NCBI RefSeq assembly: GCF_949987535.1
Contig: NC_080067.1
Span: 6,820,001 to 6,884,000 of the forward strand
Source of the DNA: Balaenoptera acutorostrata
Lineage: Eukaryota; Chordata; Mammalia; Artiodactyla; Balaenopteridae
Direction of reading: 5' to 3'
Length of the DNA stretch: 64,000 nt
Part shown: positions 45,985 to 56,360 of the stretch, piece by piece
How the letters are laid out: each line of letters opens with the position of its first letter
How positions within the stretch are numbered: position 1 is the first letter of the stretch
The notes under the pieces: generated by a model
The model's database searches: none
What the model was told of the DNA's origin: nothing
What the model saw: only the letters and a program-made list of their open reading frames with translations
Program-made: the position numbers and the translations under genes

Positions 45985-47264
45985 ATGGATGGGTCAAAAA
46001 GGGCCTTCAGTTTTTTAAGTAAAAATAAAAGACACATTTTTCATTTTCACCAAGAACTTTATTAAACAACATATTCACCCTTTTGTTCCACTACCTTCTG
46101 ACATTTTTTCAGGCAACTTCATAGTTCCATCTTCCCAAAACCTTTTATCTTTTTGAGCAAAGAACTGTTCCAGGTGCCTTTTACAGTCTTCCAGGGAATC
46201 GGAATTTTTCCCATTAAAAGAATTTTGTAAAGACCAAAATAAATGGAAATCCGAAGGTGCAATATCTGGTGAATACAGCGGATGAATCAGGACTTCCCAG
46301 CCAAGCTGTAACAGTTTTTGCCTGGTCATCAAAGAAACGTGCGGTCTTGTGTTATCCTGATGGAAGATTATGAATTTTCTGTTGACTAAATCTGGATGCT
46401 TTTTGTTGAGTGCTGCTTTCAGTCTAATTGGGAGCAGTCCTTGTTGGAATTAATCGTTTGGTTTTCCGGAAGGAGCTCATCATAGAGGACTCCTTTCCAA
46501 TCCCACCATATACACAACATCACCTTCTTTGGATGAAGACTGGCCTTTGGTGTGGTTGGTGGTGGCTCATTTTGCTTACCCCACCATCTCATCTGTTCCA
46601 CATTATTGTAGAGTATCCACTTTTCATCGGCCATCACAATTTGTTTTAAAAATGGAACGTTTTCATAACATTTCACTAGAGAATAGCATGTGGAAATATA
46701 GTAAGACGATTTTTTTCACCTAACTTATGTGGAACCCAAACATCAAAGCGATTCACATAACCAAGCTGGTGCAAATGATTTTCAATGCTTGATTTGGATA
46801 TTTTGAGTATGTCGGCTATCTCCCACATGGTAAAACGTTGATTGTTCTCAATTACAGTTTCGATTTGATCACTATCAACTTCAACTGGTCTACCTGATCG
46901 TGAAGCATTGTCCAGCGAGAAATCTCCAGCAGGAAACTTTGCAAACCACTTTTGACACGTTCGATCAGTCACAGCACCTTCTCCATATACTGCACAAATC
47001 TTTTTGTGTGTTTCAGTTGCGTTTTTACCTTTCTTGAAATAATAAAGCATAATATGCTGAAAATGTTGCTTTTTTTCTTCCATCTTCAATAGTAAAATGG
47101 CTACACAAATATTCACCAATTTTGATGTCTTTTTTTTAAATGCACACTGACATGACAGCTGTCACATACAATCTAACAAAATTGTTTCAAATGAAGCTAA
47201 AGACAGCTAGGTGCTACTAGAGCCATCTTACAGAAAAAAAGAATGAACATTTTGGCCCACCCAC
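45985..47264 (-). mobile_element. Mariner DNA transposon, full-length but dead
   Basis: A 1,280-bp Tc1/mariner element lying on the minus strand. TA dinucleotides flank it at 45983-45984 and 47265-47266, as expected for mariner insertion. The terminal inverted repeats pair ATGGATGGGTCAAAAAGGGC (plus, 45985) with GTGGGTGGGCCAAAATGTTC (minus, from 47264), with several mismatches. The minus-strand end with GGGCCAAAATGTTC resembles the ruminant mariner I know as Mariner1_BT. One transposase gene occupies most of the interior and is interrupted. Confidence 0.93.
46075..47083 (-). pseudogene. Mariner transposase, frameshifted
   Basis: Cut-and-paste DDD transposase. The likely ATG (minus, 47083) begins MEEKKQHFQHIMLYYFKKGK, the first helix-turn-helix. 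A second DNA-binding segment, IADILKISKSSIENHLHQLGY, follows near 46810-46770. This first frame stops at about 46676-46690, where the minus-strand text continues in another frame (Y-S-L-V-K then CYENVPFLKQIV). The catalytic triad is visible in pieces: ADEKWILYNN (first Asp, about 46625), HQDNTRPHV (second Asp, about 46345) and YSPDIAPSDFHLF (third Asp, in PSD, about 46240). From the second to the third Asp there are 34 residues, the DD34D signature of mariner. The linker WVPHKL is also present. Frame breaks at about 46680 and at 46340-46430 mean no working protein; length otherwise matches the family (about 340 residues). Confidence 0.92.
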
Positions 47265-47266
47265 TA

Positions 47267-47738
47267 GCTATTTCCAGCTCTACCCCTTGAATTCTTTGCT
47301 TTGGTTAAAAAACATGAGAGAGAATCCCCCATGGTCTGTCACAATTGTTCTCTTTGTTCGGGATTCACAAAATTTCATATGATTCCCAGATGACCCATTG
47401 GCCTCGTATCTCAAAGGCTCGGTCCACTGCGTCAGACACACTGTTTCACTGTGTCCAGGGCTGTGTTTACCCATATGCACACCTCTTCTCCTAGGTGGGA
47501 GCTGAGCCTCAGCAGAATGCCGGGGATTTTGCCTCTCACCTCGCCCTCCTCCTGGTTTAATCCCTGCCCTACCATGTGCTTTCAATATGGCGTCCTATCA
47601 CCTGAGTTGGACTCTTGATTTTCTCATCATTGCTTTCCTCCTACTGTAGCTGAGATGCCACTCTTTTCTCATGAGTAGTTATAGCAACTCTGGCCCAGAC
47701 CCAAACTTATAAATCAGTCCCTTCTGTGTTTCTAGAAC
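47267..47738. other. Low-copy non-coding stretch
   Basis: Somewhat GC-richer DNA. The antisense frame 47280-47585 has no recognisable domain. No element recognised. Confidence 0.4.
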
Positions 47739-47739
47739 A

Positions 47740-48522
47740 CAATGTCCAACAGAAATAAAATGCAAGTCATATATGTAATTTAAAATGTTCTAGTTTTGCA
47801 CTAAAAAAGTAAAAAGAAAGAGGTAAAGTGAATAATATATTTTGCTTAAACCAATATATCCACAATACAAATTCAACCTGTCATAAAAATTTTTGAAAAA
47901 ATATCATTAATAAGATATTTTACATTCTCTTTTTCTACTAAGTCTTTGAAATCTGACATGTGTTTTACTCTTAAATCACATCCTAATTTGTATGCTAAAT
48001 ATTTATCAGAATTAGTTGATCCATACATACAGTTCATAAATTTGAAAAAAAATAGACTGACACACTCAAGTTGTTCCAAACATATGTAAGTTTTCCAGTA
48101 GCTGAATTAAGTATCAGTTTTTTAAGTTAAATTTAAATTAATTAAAATAAAATAAAATTTTAAATTTACTTTCTCAGTCACACCTAATTTTTTTGTGAAT
48201 TATTATGTTATGATGTATTTATTTATTTTAATTGCAGTATAATTGATTTACAATGTTGTGTTAGTTTCAGGTGCACAGCAAAGTGATTCAGTTCTACATG
48301 TAGATACATTTTTTTCAGATAATTTTCCATAATAGGTTATTATAAGATATTAAGTATAGTTCCCTGTGCTATAAGAGTATGTCCTTGTTGGTTATCTATT
48401 TTATATAGAGTAGCATGTAACTGTTAATACCAAACTAATAATTTATCCCTCCCCCCCTGCACTAGTCACATTTTAATTGCTCAACTACCATGTGGGGCTT
48501 GTGGCTACCATATTGGATAGTG
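47740..48522 (+). mobile_element. Non-autonomous DNA transposon, split by L1
   Basis: The left end CAATGTCCAACAGAAATAAA (47740) and the right end TACCATATTGGATAGTG (about 48506-48522) are imperfect inverted repeats: the reverse complement of the right end begins CACTATCCAATATG. The interior text is familiar as a hAT-like MER repeat, with GCTCAACTACCATGTGGGGC near the right end. An antisense L1 stub occupies about 48205-48460. The family name is not certain. Confidence 0.7.
48205..48460 (-). mobile_element. L1 3' stub, antisense
   Basis: The reverse complement of the L1 3'UTR: GATTTACAATGTTGTGTTAG (48245), AGCAAAGTGATTCAGTTCTA (48278) and AGTTCCCTGTGCTATAAGAG (48358). It lies inside the DNA transposon. 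AGTCACA occurs at 48176-48182 and again at 48464-48470, but the host element's own sequence makes this an uncertain target duplication. Confidence 0.85.
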
Positions 48523-48642
48523 AAGTTTTCAGAGCATGTACAGTAGGACTTCACCAGCTGCTCAGCTTTGAGCTGACTCATAGGGCATCTTCCAATTCTG
48601 GTTCTGTTACTACTTCTCCCTGTACTACATCAAAAAATCAAA

Positions 48643-48652
48643 TCAAAATCAG
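48643..48652. repeat. Target-site duplication of L1-C, left copy
   Basis: TCAAAATCAG, repeated exactly at 55787-55796. Confidence 0.88.
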
Positions 48653-49021
48653 TTTGTTTGTTTTTTTAACATCTTTATTGGAGTACAATTGCTTTACAGT
48701 GGTGTACTAGTTTCTGCTTTATAATAAAGTAAATCAACTATACATATAACTATATCCCCCTAACTCCTCCCTCTCCCTCCGACCCTCTATATCCCATCCC
48801 TCTAGGTGGTCACAAAGCACCGAGGTGATCTCACTGTGCTATGTGGCTGCTTCCCACTAGCTATCTATTTTACGTTTGATAGTGTATATAGGCCCATGCC
48901 ACTCTATCACTTCGTCCCAGCTTACCCTTCCCCCTCCCCATGTCCTCAAGTCCATTCTCTACATCTGCGTCTTTATTCATGTCCTGTCCCGAGGTTCTTC
49001 AGTATCATTCTTTTTTTTTTT

Positions 49022-52000
49022 TTAGATTCCATATATATGTGTTAGCATACGGTATTTGTTTTTTTCTTTCTGACTTACTTCACTCTGTATGACAGACTCT
49101 AAGTCCATCCACCTCACTACAAATATCTCAATTTCTTTTTATGGCTGAGTAATATTCCATTGTATATATGTGCCACATCTTCTTTATCCATTCATCTGAT
49201 GGTGGACACTTAGGTTGCTTCCATGTCCTGGCTATTGTAAATAGAGCTGCAATGAACATTTTGGTACATGACTCTTTTTGAATTATGGTGTTCTCAGGGT
49301 ATATGCCCAGTAGTGGGATTGCTGGGTTGTATGGTAGTTCTATTTGTAGTTTTTTAAGGAACCTCCATACTGTTCTCCATACTGGCTGTATCAAGTTACA
49401 TTCCCACTAACAGTGCAAGAATGGTCCCTTTTCTCCACATCCTCTCCAGCCTTTATCTTTTCTAGATTTTTTGATGATGGCCATTTTGACCGGTGTGAGA
49501 TAATATCTCATTGTAGTTTTGATTTGCCATTTCTCTAATGATTAGTGATGTTGCACATTCTTTCATGTGTCTGTTGGTCATCTGTATATCTTCTTTGGAG
49601 AAATGCCTACTTAGGTCTTCTGCCCATTTTTGGATTGGGTTGTTTGTTTTTTCATATTGAGCTGCATGAGCTTCTTGTAAATCTTGGAGATTAATCCTTT
49701 GTCAGTTGCTTCATTTGCAAATATTTTCTCCCATTCTGAGGGCTGTCTTTTGGTCTTGTCTATGGCTTCCTTTGCTGTGCAGAAGCTTTGAAGTTTCATT
49801 AGGTCCCATTTGTTTATTTTTGTTTTTATTTCCATTTCTCTAGGAGCTGGGTCAAAAAGGATCTTGCTGTGATTTATGTCATAGAGTGTTCTGCCTAAGT
49901 TTTCCTCTAAGAGTTTTATAGTGTCTGGCATTACATTTAGATCTTTAATCCATTTTGAGTTTATTTTTGTGTATGGTGTTAGGGAGTGTTCTAATTTCAT
50001 TCTTTTCCATGTAGCCGTACAGTTTTCCCAGCACCACTTAGTGAAGAGGCTGTCTTTTCTCCATTGTATATTCTTGCCTCCTTTATCAAAGATAAGGTGA
50101 CCATATGTGTGTGGGTTTATCTCTGGGCTTTCTAGCCTGTTCCATTGATCTATATTTCTGTTTTTATGCCAGCACCATACTGTCTTCATTACTGTAGCTT
50201 TGTAGTATAATCTGAAGTCAGGGAGCCTAATACCTCCAGCTCCATTTTTCTTTCTCAAGATTGTTTTGGCTATTCGGGGTCTTTTGTGTTTCAGTACAAA
50301 TTGTGACATTTTTTGTTCTAGTTCTGTGAAAAATGCCATTGGTAGTTTGATAGGGATTGCACTGAATCTGTAGGTTGCTTTGAGTAGTATAGTCATTTTC
50401 ACAATATTGACTCTTCCAATCCAAGAACATTTTATATCTCTCCATTGGTTTGTATCATCTTAATTTCTTTCATCAGTGTCTTATAGATTTCTGCATACAG
50501 GTCTTTGTCTCCTTAGGTAGATTTATTCCTATAAATTTTCTTCTTTTTGTTGAAATGGTAAATGGGAGTGTTTCATTAATTTTTCTTTCAGATTTTTCAT
50601 CATTAGTGCATAGGAATGCAAGAGATTTCTGTGCATTAACTTTGTATCCTGCTACTCTACCAAACTCATTGGTAGCTCTAGTAGTTTTCTGGTAGCATCT
50701 TTAGGATTCTGTATGTACAGTATCATGTCATCTGCAAAGAGTGACTGCTTTACTTCTTCTTTTGTGATTTGGATTCCTTTTATTTCTTTTTATTCTCTGA
50801 TTTCTGTGGCTAAAACTTCAAAACTATGTTGAATAATAGTGTGAGAGTGGACAACCTTGTCTTGTTCCTGATCTTAGATGAAATGCTTTCAGCTTTTCAC
50901 CATTGAGAACAATGTTGGCAGTGGGTTTGTCATATATGGCCTTTATTATGTTGAAATAAGTTCCCTCTGTGCCTACTTTCTGGAGGGTTTTTATCCTAAA
51001 TGGGTGTTAAATTTCGTTGACAGCTTTTTGTGCATCTATTGTGGTTATCATATGGTTTTTATCCTTCAGTTTCTTAATATGGTGTATCACATTGATTAAT
51101 TTGCGTATATTGAAGAATCCTTGCATTACTGGGATAAACCCCACTTGATCATGGTGTATGATCCTTTTAATGTGCTGTTGGATTCTGTTTGCTAGTATTT
51201 TGTTGAGGATTCTTGCATGTATGTTCATCAGTGATATTGTCCTGTAGTTTTCTTTCTTTATTACATCTTTGTCTGGTTTTGGTATCAGGGTGATGGTGGC
51301 TGACTGGTTTTTGTATCAGGGTGATGGTGGCTGTCTGGTTTTGGTGTCAGGGTGATGGTGGCCACATAGAATGAGTTTGAGAGTGTTCCTCCCTCTACTA
51401 TATTTTGGAAGAGTTTGAGAAGGATGGGTGTTAGCTCTTCTCTAAATGTTTGCGAGAATTCGCCTGTGAAGCCATCTGGCCCTTGGTTTTTGTTTGTCAG
51501 AAGATATTTAATCACTGTTTCAATATCAGTGCTTGTGATTGGTCTGTTCATATTTTCTATTTCTTCCTGGTTCAGTCTCAGAAGGTTGTGCTTTTCTAAG
51601 AATTTGTCCATTTCTTCCAGTTTGTCCATGTTTTTGGCATATATTGGCTTGTAGTAATCTCTCATAATCCTTTGTATTTCTGCAGTATCAGTTGTTACTT
51701 CTCCTTTTTCATTTCTAATCCTACTGATTTGAGTCTTCTCCCTTTTTTTCTTGATGAGTCTGGCTAATGGTTTATCTATTTTGTTTATCTTCTCAAAGAA
51801 CCAGCTTTTAGTTTTATTGATCTCTGCTATCATTTCCTTCATTTCTTTTTCATTTATTTCTTATCTGATCTTTATGATTTCTTTCCTTCTGCTGACTTTG
51901 GGTTTCTTTTGTTCTTCTTTCTCTAATTGCATTAGGTGTAACTTTAGGTTGTTTATTTGAGAATTTTCTTGTTTCTTAAGGTAGGATTGTGTTGCTATAA

Positions 52001-52895
52001 ACTTCCCTCTTAAAACTGCATTTGCTTCATTCCATCGGTTTTGGGTCATCGTGTTTTCATTGTCATTTGTTTCTAGGTATTTTTTCATTTCCTCTTTGAT
52101 TTGTTCAGTGATCTCTTGGTTATTTAGTAGTGTATTGTGTAGCCTCCAAATGTTTGTATTTTTTACAGATTTTTCCTGTAATTGATATCTAGTCTCATAG
52201 TGCTGTGGTTGGAAAGGATATTTGATACGATTTCACTTTTCTTAAATTTACCAAAGCTTGATTTGTGACCCAAGATATAATCTATCCTGAAAAATGTTCC
52301 ATGAGCACTTGAGAAGAAAGTGTATTCTGTTGTTTTTGGATGGAATGTCCTATAAATATCAATTAAGTCCATCTTGTTTAATGTATCATTTAAAGCTTGT
52401 ATTTTCTTATTTATTTTCATTCAGGGTGATCTGTTCATTGGTGAAAGTGGGGTGTTAAAATCCTCTACTATAATTTTGTTACTGTCGATTTCCCCTTTCA
52501 TGGTTGTTAGCATTTGCCTTAAGTATTGTGGTTCTCCTATGTTGGGTGCTTAAATATTTACCATTGTTATATCTTCTTTTTAGATTGATCCCTTGATCAT
52601 TATGTAGTGTCCTTCTTTGTCTCTTGTAATAGTCTTTATTTTAAAGTCTATTTTGTCTGATATGAGAATTGCTACCCCAGGTTTCTTTGATTACCATTTG
52701 CATGGAATATCTTTTTCCATCCCCTCACTTTCAGTCTGTATGTGTCCCTAGGTCTAAAGTGGGTTTCTTGTAGACAGCATATATACAGGTCTTTTTTTTT
52801 TTTTGTATTCATTCAACCAGTCTATGTCTTTTGTTTGGAGCTTTTAATCCATTTAAATTTAAGGTAGTTTTTGATATGTATGTTCCTATTACCAT
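49022..52895 (-). pseudogene. L1-C ORF2 (endonuclease-reverse transcriptase), broken
   Basis: The ATG at 52895 begins MVIGTYISKTT; the end is HIYGI plus TAA at 49022. Length 3,874 nt exceeds L1-B by 73 nt, of which 62 come from the tandem triplication at 51271-51363. Landmarks: IDIYRTFHPKTTEYTFFSSA (endonuclease, about 52350), SNHSTM where L1-B keeps SDHNAM (about 52215, so the catalytic Asp is changed to Asn), NKNQGPDGFTGEF (RT, about 51490), FADDMILY with the catalytic Asp pair intact (about 50730), and the 263-residue stretch 49611-50402 covering the segment after the RT core. The Cys-rich C-terminus is broken near 49430. Several breaks; not functional. Confidence 0.94.
51271..51363. repeat. 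31-bp tandem triplication within L1 ORF2
   Basis: Three adjacent units begin GTCTGGTTTTGGTATCAGGG (51271), GACTGGTTTTTGTATCAGGG (51302) and GTCTGGTTTTGGTGTCAGGG (51333). Each is 31 bases. L1-B has only one such unit at the same place. Two extra copies add 62 bases, which is not a multiple of three, so the frame shifts. Confidence 0.95.
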
Positions 52896-52898
52896 TTT

Positions 52899-53837
52899 CT
52901 AAATTGTTTTGGGTTTGTTTTTGTAGGTCTTTTCCTTCTCTTGTGTTTCCTGCCTAGAGAAGTTCCTTTAGCATTTGTTGTAAAGCTGGTTTGGTGGTGC
53001 TGAATTCCCTTAGCTTTTGCTTGTCTTTAAAGGTTTTGATTTCTCCATCAAATCTGAATGAGATCCTTGCTGGGTAGAGTAATCTTGGTTGTAGGTGTTT
53101 TCCTTTCGTCATTTTAAATATGTCCTGCCACTCCCTTCTGCCTTGTAGAGTTTCTGATGAAAGATCAGCTATTAAACTTATGGGGATTCATTGTTATGTT
53201 ATTTGTTGTTTTTCCCTGGCTGCTTTTAATTTTTTTTCTCTGTATTTAACTTTTGATAGTTTGATCAATATGTGTCTTGGCATGTTTCTCCTTGGATTTA
53301 TCCTGTGTGGGACTCTGCAATCCTGGAATTGATTGACTATTTCCTTTCCCATATTAGGGAACTTTTCAACTATAATCTCCTCAAATATTTTCTCCATCCC
53401 TTTTTCTCTCTTCTTCTTCTGGGACCTCTATAATTCGAATGTTGGTGCATTTAATGTTGTCCCATAGGTCTCTGAGACTGTCCTCAATTCTTTTCATTCT
53501 TTTTTCTTTATTCTGCTCTGCAGTAGTCTTTTCCACTATTTTATCTTCCAGGTCACTTATCCATTCTTCTGCCTCAGTTATTCTGCTACTGATTCCTTCT
53601 AGAGAATTTTAATTTCATTTATTGTATTCTTTATCATTGTTTGCTCTTTAGTTCTTCTAGGTCCTTGTTAAACGTTTCTTGTATTTTGTCCATTCTGTTT
53701 CCAAGATTTTGGATCATCTTTACTGTCATTACTATGAATTCTTTTTCAGGTAGACTGCCTATTTCCTCTTTATTTGTTTGTTCTGGTGGGTTTTTACCTT
53801 GTTCCTTCATCTGCTGTGTGTTTTTCTGTCTTCTCAT
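52899..53837 (-). pseudogene. L1-C ORF1 (RNA-binding protein), broken
   Basis: The ATG at 53837 opens MRRQKNTQQMKEQGKNPPEQ, then the coiled-coil entry LPEKEFIVMTVKMIQNLGNR. The RNA-recognition region is seen at 53194-53397 (KFPNMGKEIVNQFQD, then RHILIKLSKVKYREK). The TAG at 52899-52901 leaves a three-base gap before the ORF2 ATG. Total length 939 nt equals 313 codons, but internal stops and compensating shifts break it. Chaperone role inferred from the family. Confidence 0.9.
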
Positions 53838-55786
53838 TTTGCTTAACCTACTGTGTTTGGGATCTCCTTTTCACAGGCTGCAGATTCGTATTTCCTATTG
53901 TTTTTGGTGTTTGCCCCCATTCTCTAAGGTTGTTTCAGTGGGTTGCGTAGTCTTCCTGGTGGAGGGGACTGGTGCCTGTGTTCTGGTGGATGAGGCTGAA
54001 TCTTGTCTTTCTGGTCAGCATGACCGCATCTGGTGGTATGTTTTGGTGTGCCTGTGGCCTTATTATGATTTTATGCAGCTTCTCTGATAATGGGTGGGGT
54101 TATGTTCCTGTCTTCCTAGTTGTTTGGTGCAGGGTGTCCAGCACTGTAGCTTGCTGATCGTTGAGTGGAGCTGGGTCTTAGCATTGAGATGGAGATCTCT
54201 GGGAGAGCTTTTGTCATTTGATATTACATTGATCCGGGAGGTCTCTGGCAGACCAGTGTTCTGAACTCAGTTCTCCCACCTCAGAAGCACAGGCCTGACA
54301 CCCGGCCAGAGCACCAAGACCCTGTCAGCCACACAGCTCAGAATAAAAGGGAGAATAAAAGAAAGAAAGAAAAATAAATAAAATAAAGTTATTAAAATTA
54401 AAAATTAAAAAATTATTAAAAATTGAAAAAAACTGAAAAGTAATTAAAAAAAAAGAAGAAAGACGAGGGCAACCAAACCAAAAAACAAATTCACCAATGA
54501 TAACAAGTGTTAAAAACTGTACTAATATAAAATAAAATAAAATAAAAAATGGACAGACAGAACCCTTGGACAAATGGTAAAAGCAAAGCTATACAGAAAT
54601 AATCACACAAAGTCCATTGCCTCAATTTTGGGATGATTCATTGTCTATTCAGGTAATCCAGAGATGCAGGGTACATCAAGTTGATTGTGGAGATTTAATC
54701 CTCTGCTCCTGAGGCTGCTGGGAGAAATTTCCCTTTCTCTTCTTTGTTCTCATAGCTCCTGGGGTTCAGCTTTGGATTTGGTCCCGCCTCTGCATGTAGG
54801 TCACCTGAGGGTGTCTGTTCTTGGCTCAGACAGGATGGGGTTATAGGAGCAGCTTATTAGGGAGCTCTGTATCACTCAGGCCGGGGGGAGGGAGGGGTAT
54901 GGAATGTGAGGTGAGCCTACGGCGGCAGAGGTCAGCATGACTTTGCAACAGCCTGAGGTGTGCCTTGTGTTCTCCTGGGGCAGTTGTCCCTGGATCATGG
55001 GACCCTGGCAGTGGCAGGCTGCACAGGCTTCTGGGAGGGGTGGTGTGGATAATGACCTGTGCTTACACACAGGCTTCTTGGTGGCTGCAGAAGCAGCCTT
55101 AGCTTTTCATACCCATCTCTTGTGTCCCCGCTGATAGCCGTGGCTCACGCTCATCTCTGGAGCTTTTTTAGGCAGTGTTCTGAATCCCCTCACCTCGCAC
55201 ACCCTGAAACAATGGTCTCTTGCTTCTTCGGCAGGTCCAGGCTTTTTCGTGGACTACCTCACAGCTAGCTGTCATGCACTAGCCCCCTTCAGGCTGTGTC
55301 CACGCAGCCCACCCCAGCCCTCTCCATGGGATCTGACATCCTAACCCCGAGCCTCAGCTCTCAGCCCCTACCTGCCCCAGCAGGTGAGCAGAGAAGCCTC
55401 TCAGGCTGGTGAGTACTGGTCGGCACTGAACTTCTGTGCGGGAATCTCTCCACTTTGCCCTCTGCACTCTTGTTGCTGCACTCTCCTCCATTGCTCTAAA
55501 TCTTTCCCCCTGACAACCCCATCTCAGCCAGTGAAGGAGCTTCCTAGTGTGTGGAAACTTTTCCTCCTTCACAGCTCCCTCCCAGAGGGGCAGCTCCAGT
55601 CCCTATTCTTTTGCCCTACCCGGGTACGTGGGGAGTTTCTTGCCTTTTGGGAAGTCTGAGGTCTTCTGCCAGTGTTCAGTAGGTGTTCTTTAGGAGTTGT
55701 TCCACATGTAGGTGTATTTCTGATGTATTTGTTGGGAGGAAGGTGATCTCCATGTCTTACTCTTCCTCCATCTTGAAGGTCTCTCC
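53838..55786 (-). promoter_or_regulatory. L1-C 5'UTR / internal promoter region
   Basis: GC-rich leader aligned by eye with L1-B. It lacks about 0.25 kb of A/T-rich sequence present in L1-B between the GGACAGACAGAACCC-like and TCAATTTTGGGATGAT segments (junction near 54612). Promoter role is inferred from L1 biology. Confidence 0.75.
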
Positions 55787-55796
55787 TCAAAATCAG
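55787..55796. repeat. Target-site duplication of L1-C, right copy
   Basis: TCAAAATCAG, matches 48643-48652. Confidence 0.88.
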
Positions 55797-56126
55797 GTTT
55801 TGCTAAGATTCATTTGGGTGATAACCAGATCAACGGGCTTAAAAAGGATAAATCCAATGGTGAGGAAAGAGAAGAGAAGTCTTCTCTCAGAAGTGTGGTT
55901 AAGAGACAAAAGAAATGAGAGTGGAGAGGAAGGGCATCGAGGTTAAATGAAGGACATTGGGTATTGTTGTTTTTTCAAGGATGAGAAACCAATCGAGAAG
56001 AAATTCCAGCTTGAAAAAAAGACATTAAGTTATGAGAAAAAATTGAGATCTTAGGGGGAGCCATATATGAAGGTGATGAGAAAGGATAGATGAACAGAAT
56101 AAAACAGATTGCTATTAATGATTAAG
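55797..56126. other. Spacer, no recognised element
   Basis: Purine-rich unique-looking DNA between L1-C and the inverted L1. Confidence 0.45.
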
Positions 56127-56140
56127 AGTGAGACTTTGAA
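56127..56140. repeat. Target-site duplication, left copy
   Basis: AGTGAGACTTTGAA, repeated exactly at 56347-56360. Confidence 0.93.
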
Positions 56141-56346
56141 TTAGCTTCAATTGTACTGCAAAGTGAATCAGTTATACATATACTTATATCCATTCTTTTT
56201 TAGATTCTTTTCCTGTAAAAGTCATTAGAGAGTATTGAGTAGAGCTCCATGTGCTATACAGTAGGTCCTTATTAGTTATCTATTTTATATATATTAGTGT
56301 GTATATATCATGAACTATACTCCAATAAAAAATATTTTTAAAAATT
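56141..56346 (+). mobile_element. Short L1 insertion with inverted 5' part
   Basis: The left portion (about 56141-56305) is antisense L1 3'UTR: CTGCAAAGTGAATCAGTTAT (56156) and GTGCTATACAGTAGGTCCTT (56251). The right portion (about 56312-56346) is sense L1 3' end: GAACTATACTCCAATAAAAA (56312) with an A-rich tail. One perfect 14-bp target duplication encloses both, so this is a single insertion with an internal inversion, as produced by twin priming. Confidence 0.92.
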
Positions 56347-56360
56347 AGTGAGACTTTGAA
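56347..56360. repeat. Target-site duplication, right copy
   Basis: AGTGAGACTTTGAA, matches 56127-56140. Confidence 0.93.

Larger units (their letters stand above)
48653..55786 (-). mobile_element. L1-C: full-length L1 LINE
   Basis: A minus-strand L1 of 7,134 bp, bounded exactly by the 10-bp direct repeat TCAAAATCAG. The 5' end is at the right (minus strand starts GGAGAGACCTTCAAGATGGA) and the tail is at the left. Order on the minus strand: 5'UTR about 1.95 kb, ORF1 (53837 to 52899), a three-base gap, ORF2 (52895 to 49022), 3'UTR about 0.35 kb. Its gene order, junction and 3'UTR match L1-B at 10697-18040 in the same orientation. Stops, frameshifts and a 62-nt duplication in ORF2 make it inactive. 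Confidence 0.96.

Noticed and set aside
46428..46723. Plus-strand frames over the mariner
   Set aside because: Shadows of the minus-strand transposase.
46075..47119. Domesticated mariner gene (as in SETMAR)
   Set aside because: The frame is broken, both terminal repeats and TA sites are present, and no SET or other host exon is seen nearby.
51271..51363. CRISPR-like array
   Set aside because: Units are contiguous without spacers and lie inside an L1 of a mammalian genome.
53641..54087. 148-codon plus-strand frame with Cys-rich text
   Set aside because: Antisense of L1-C ORF1 and 5'UTR; a similar antisense frame appears in L1-B, which is a family by-product.
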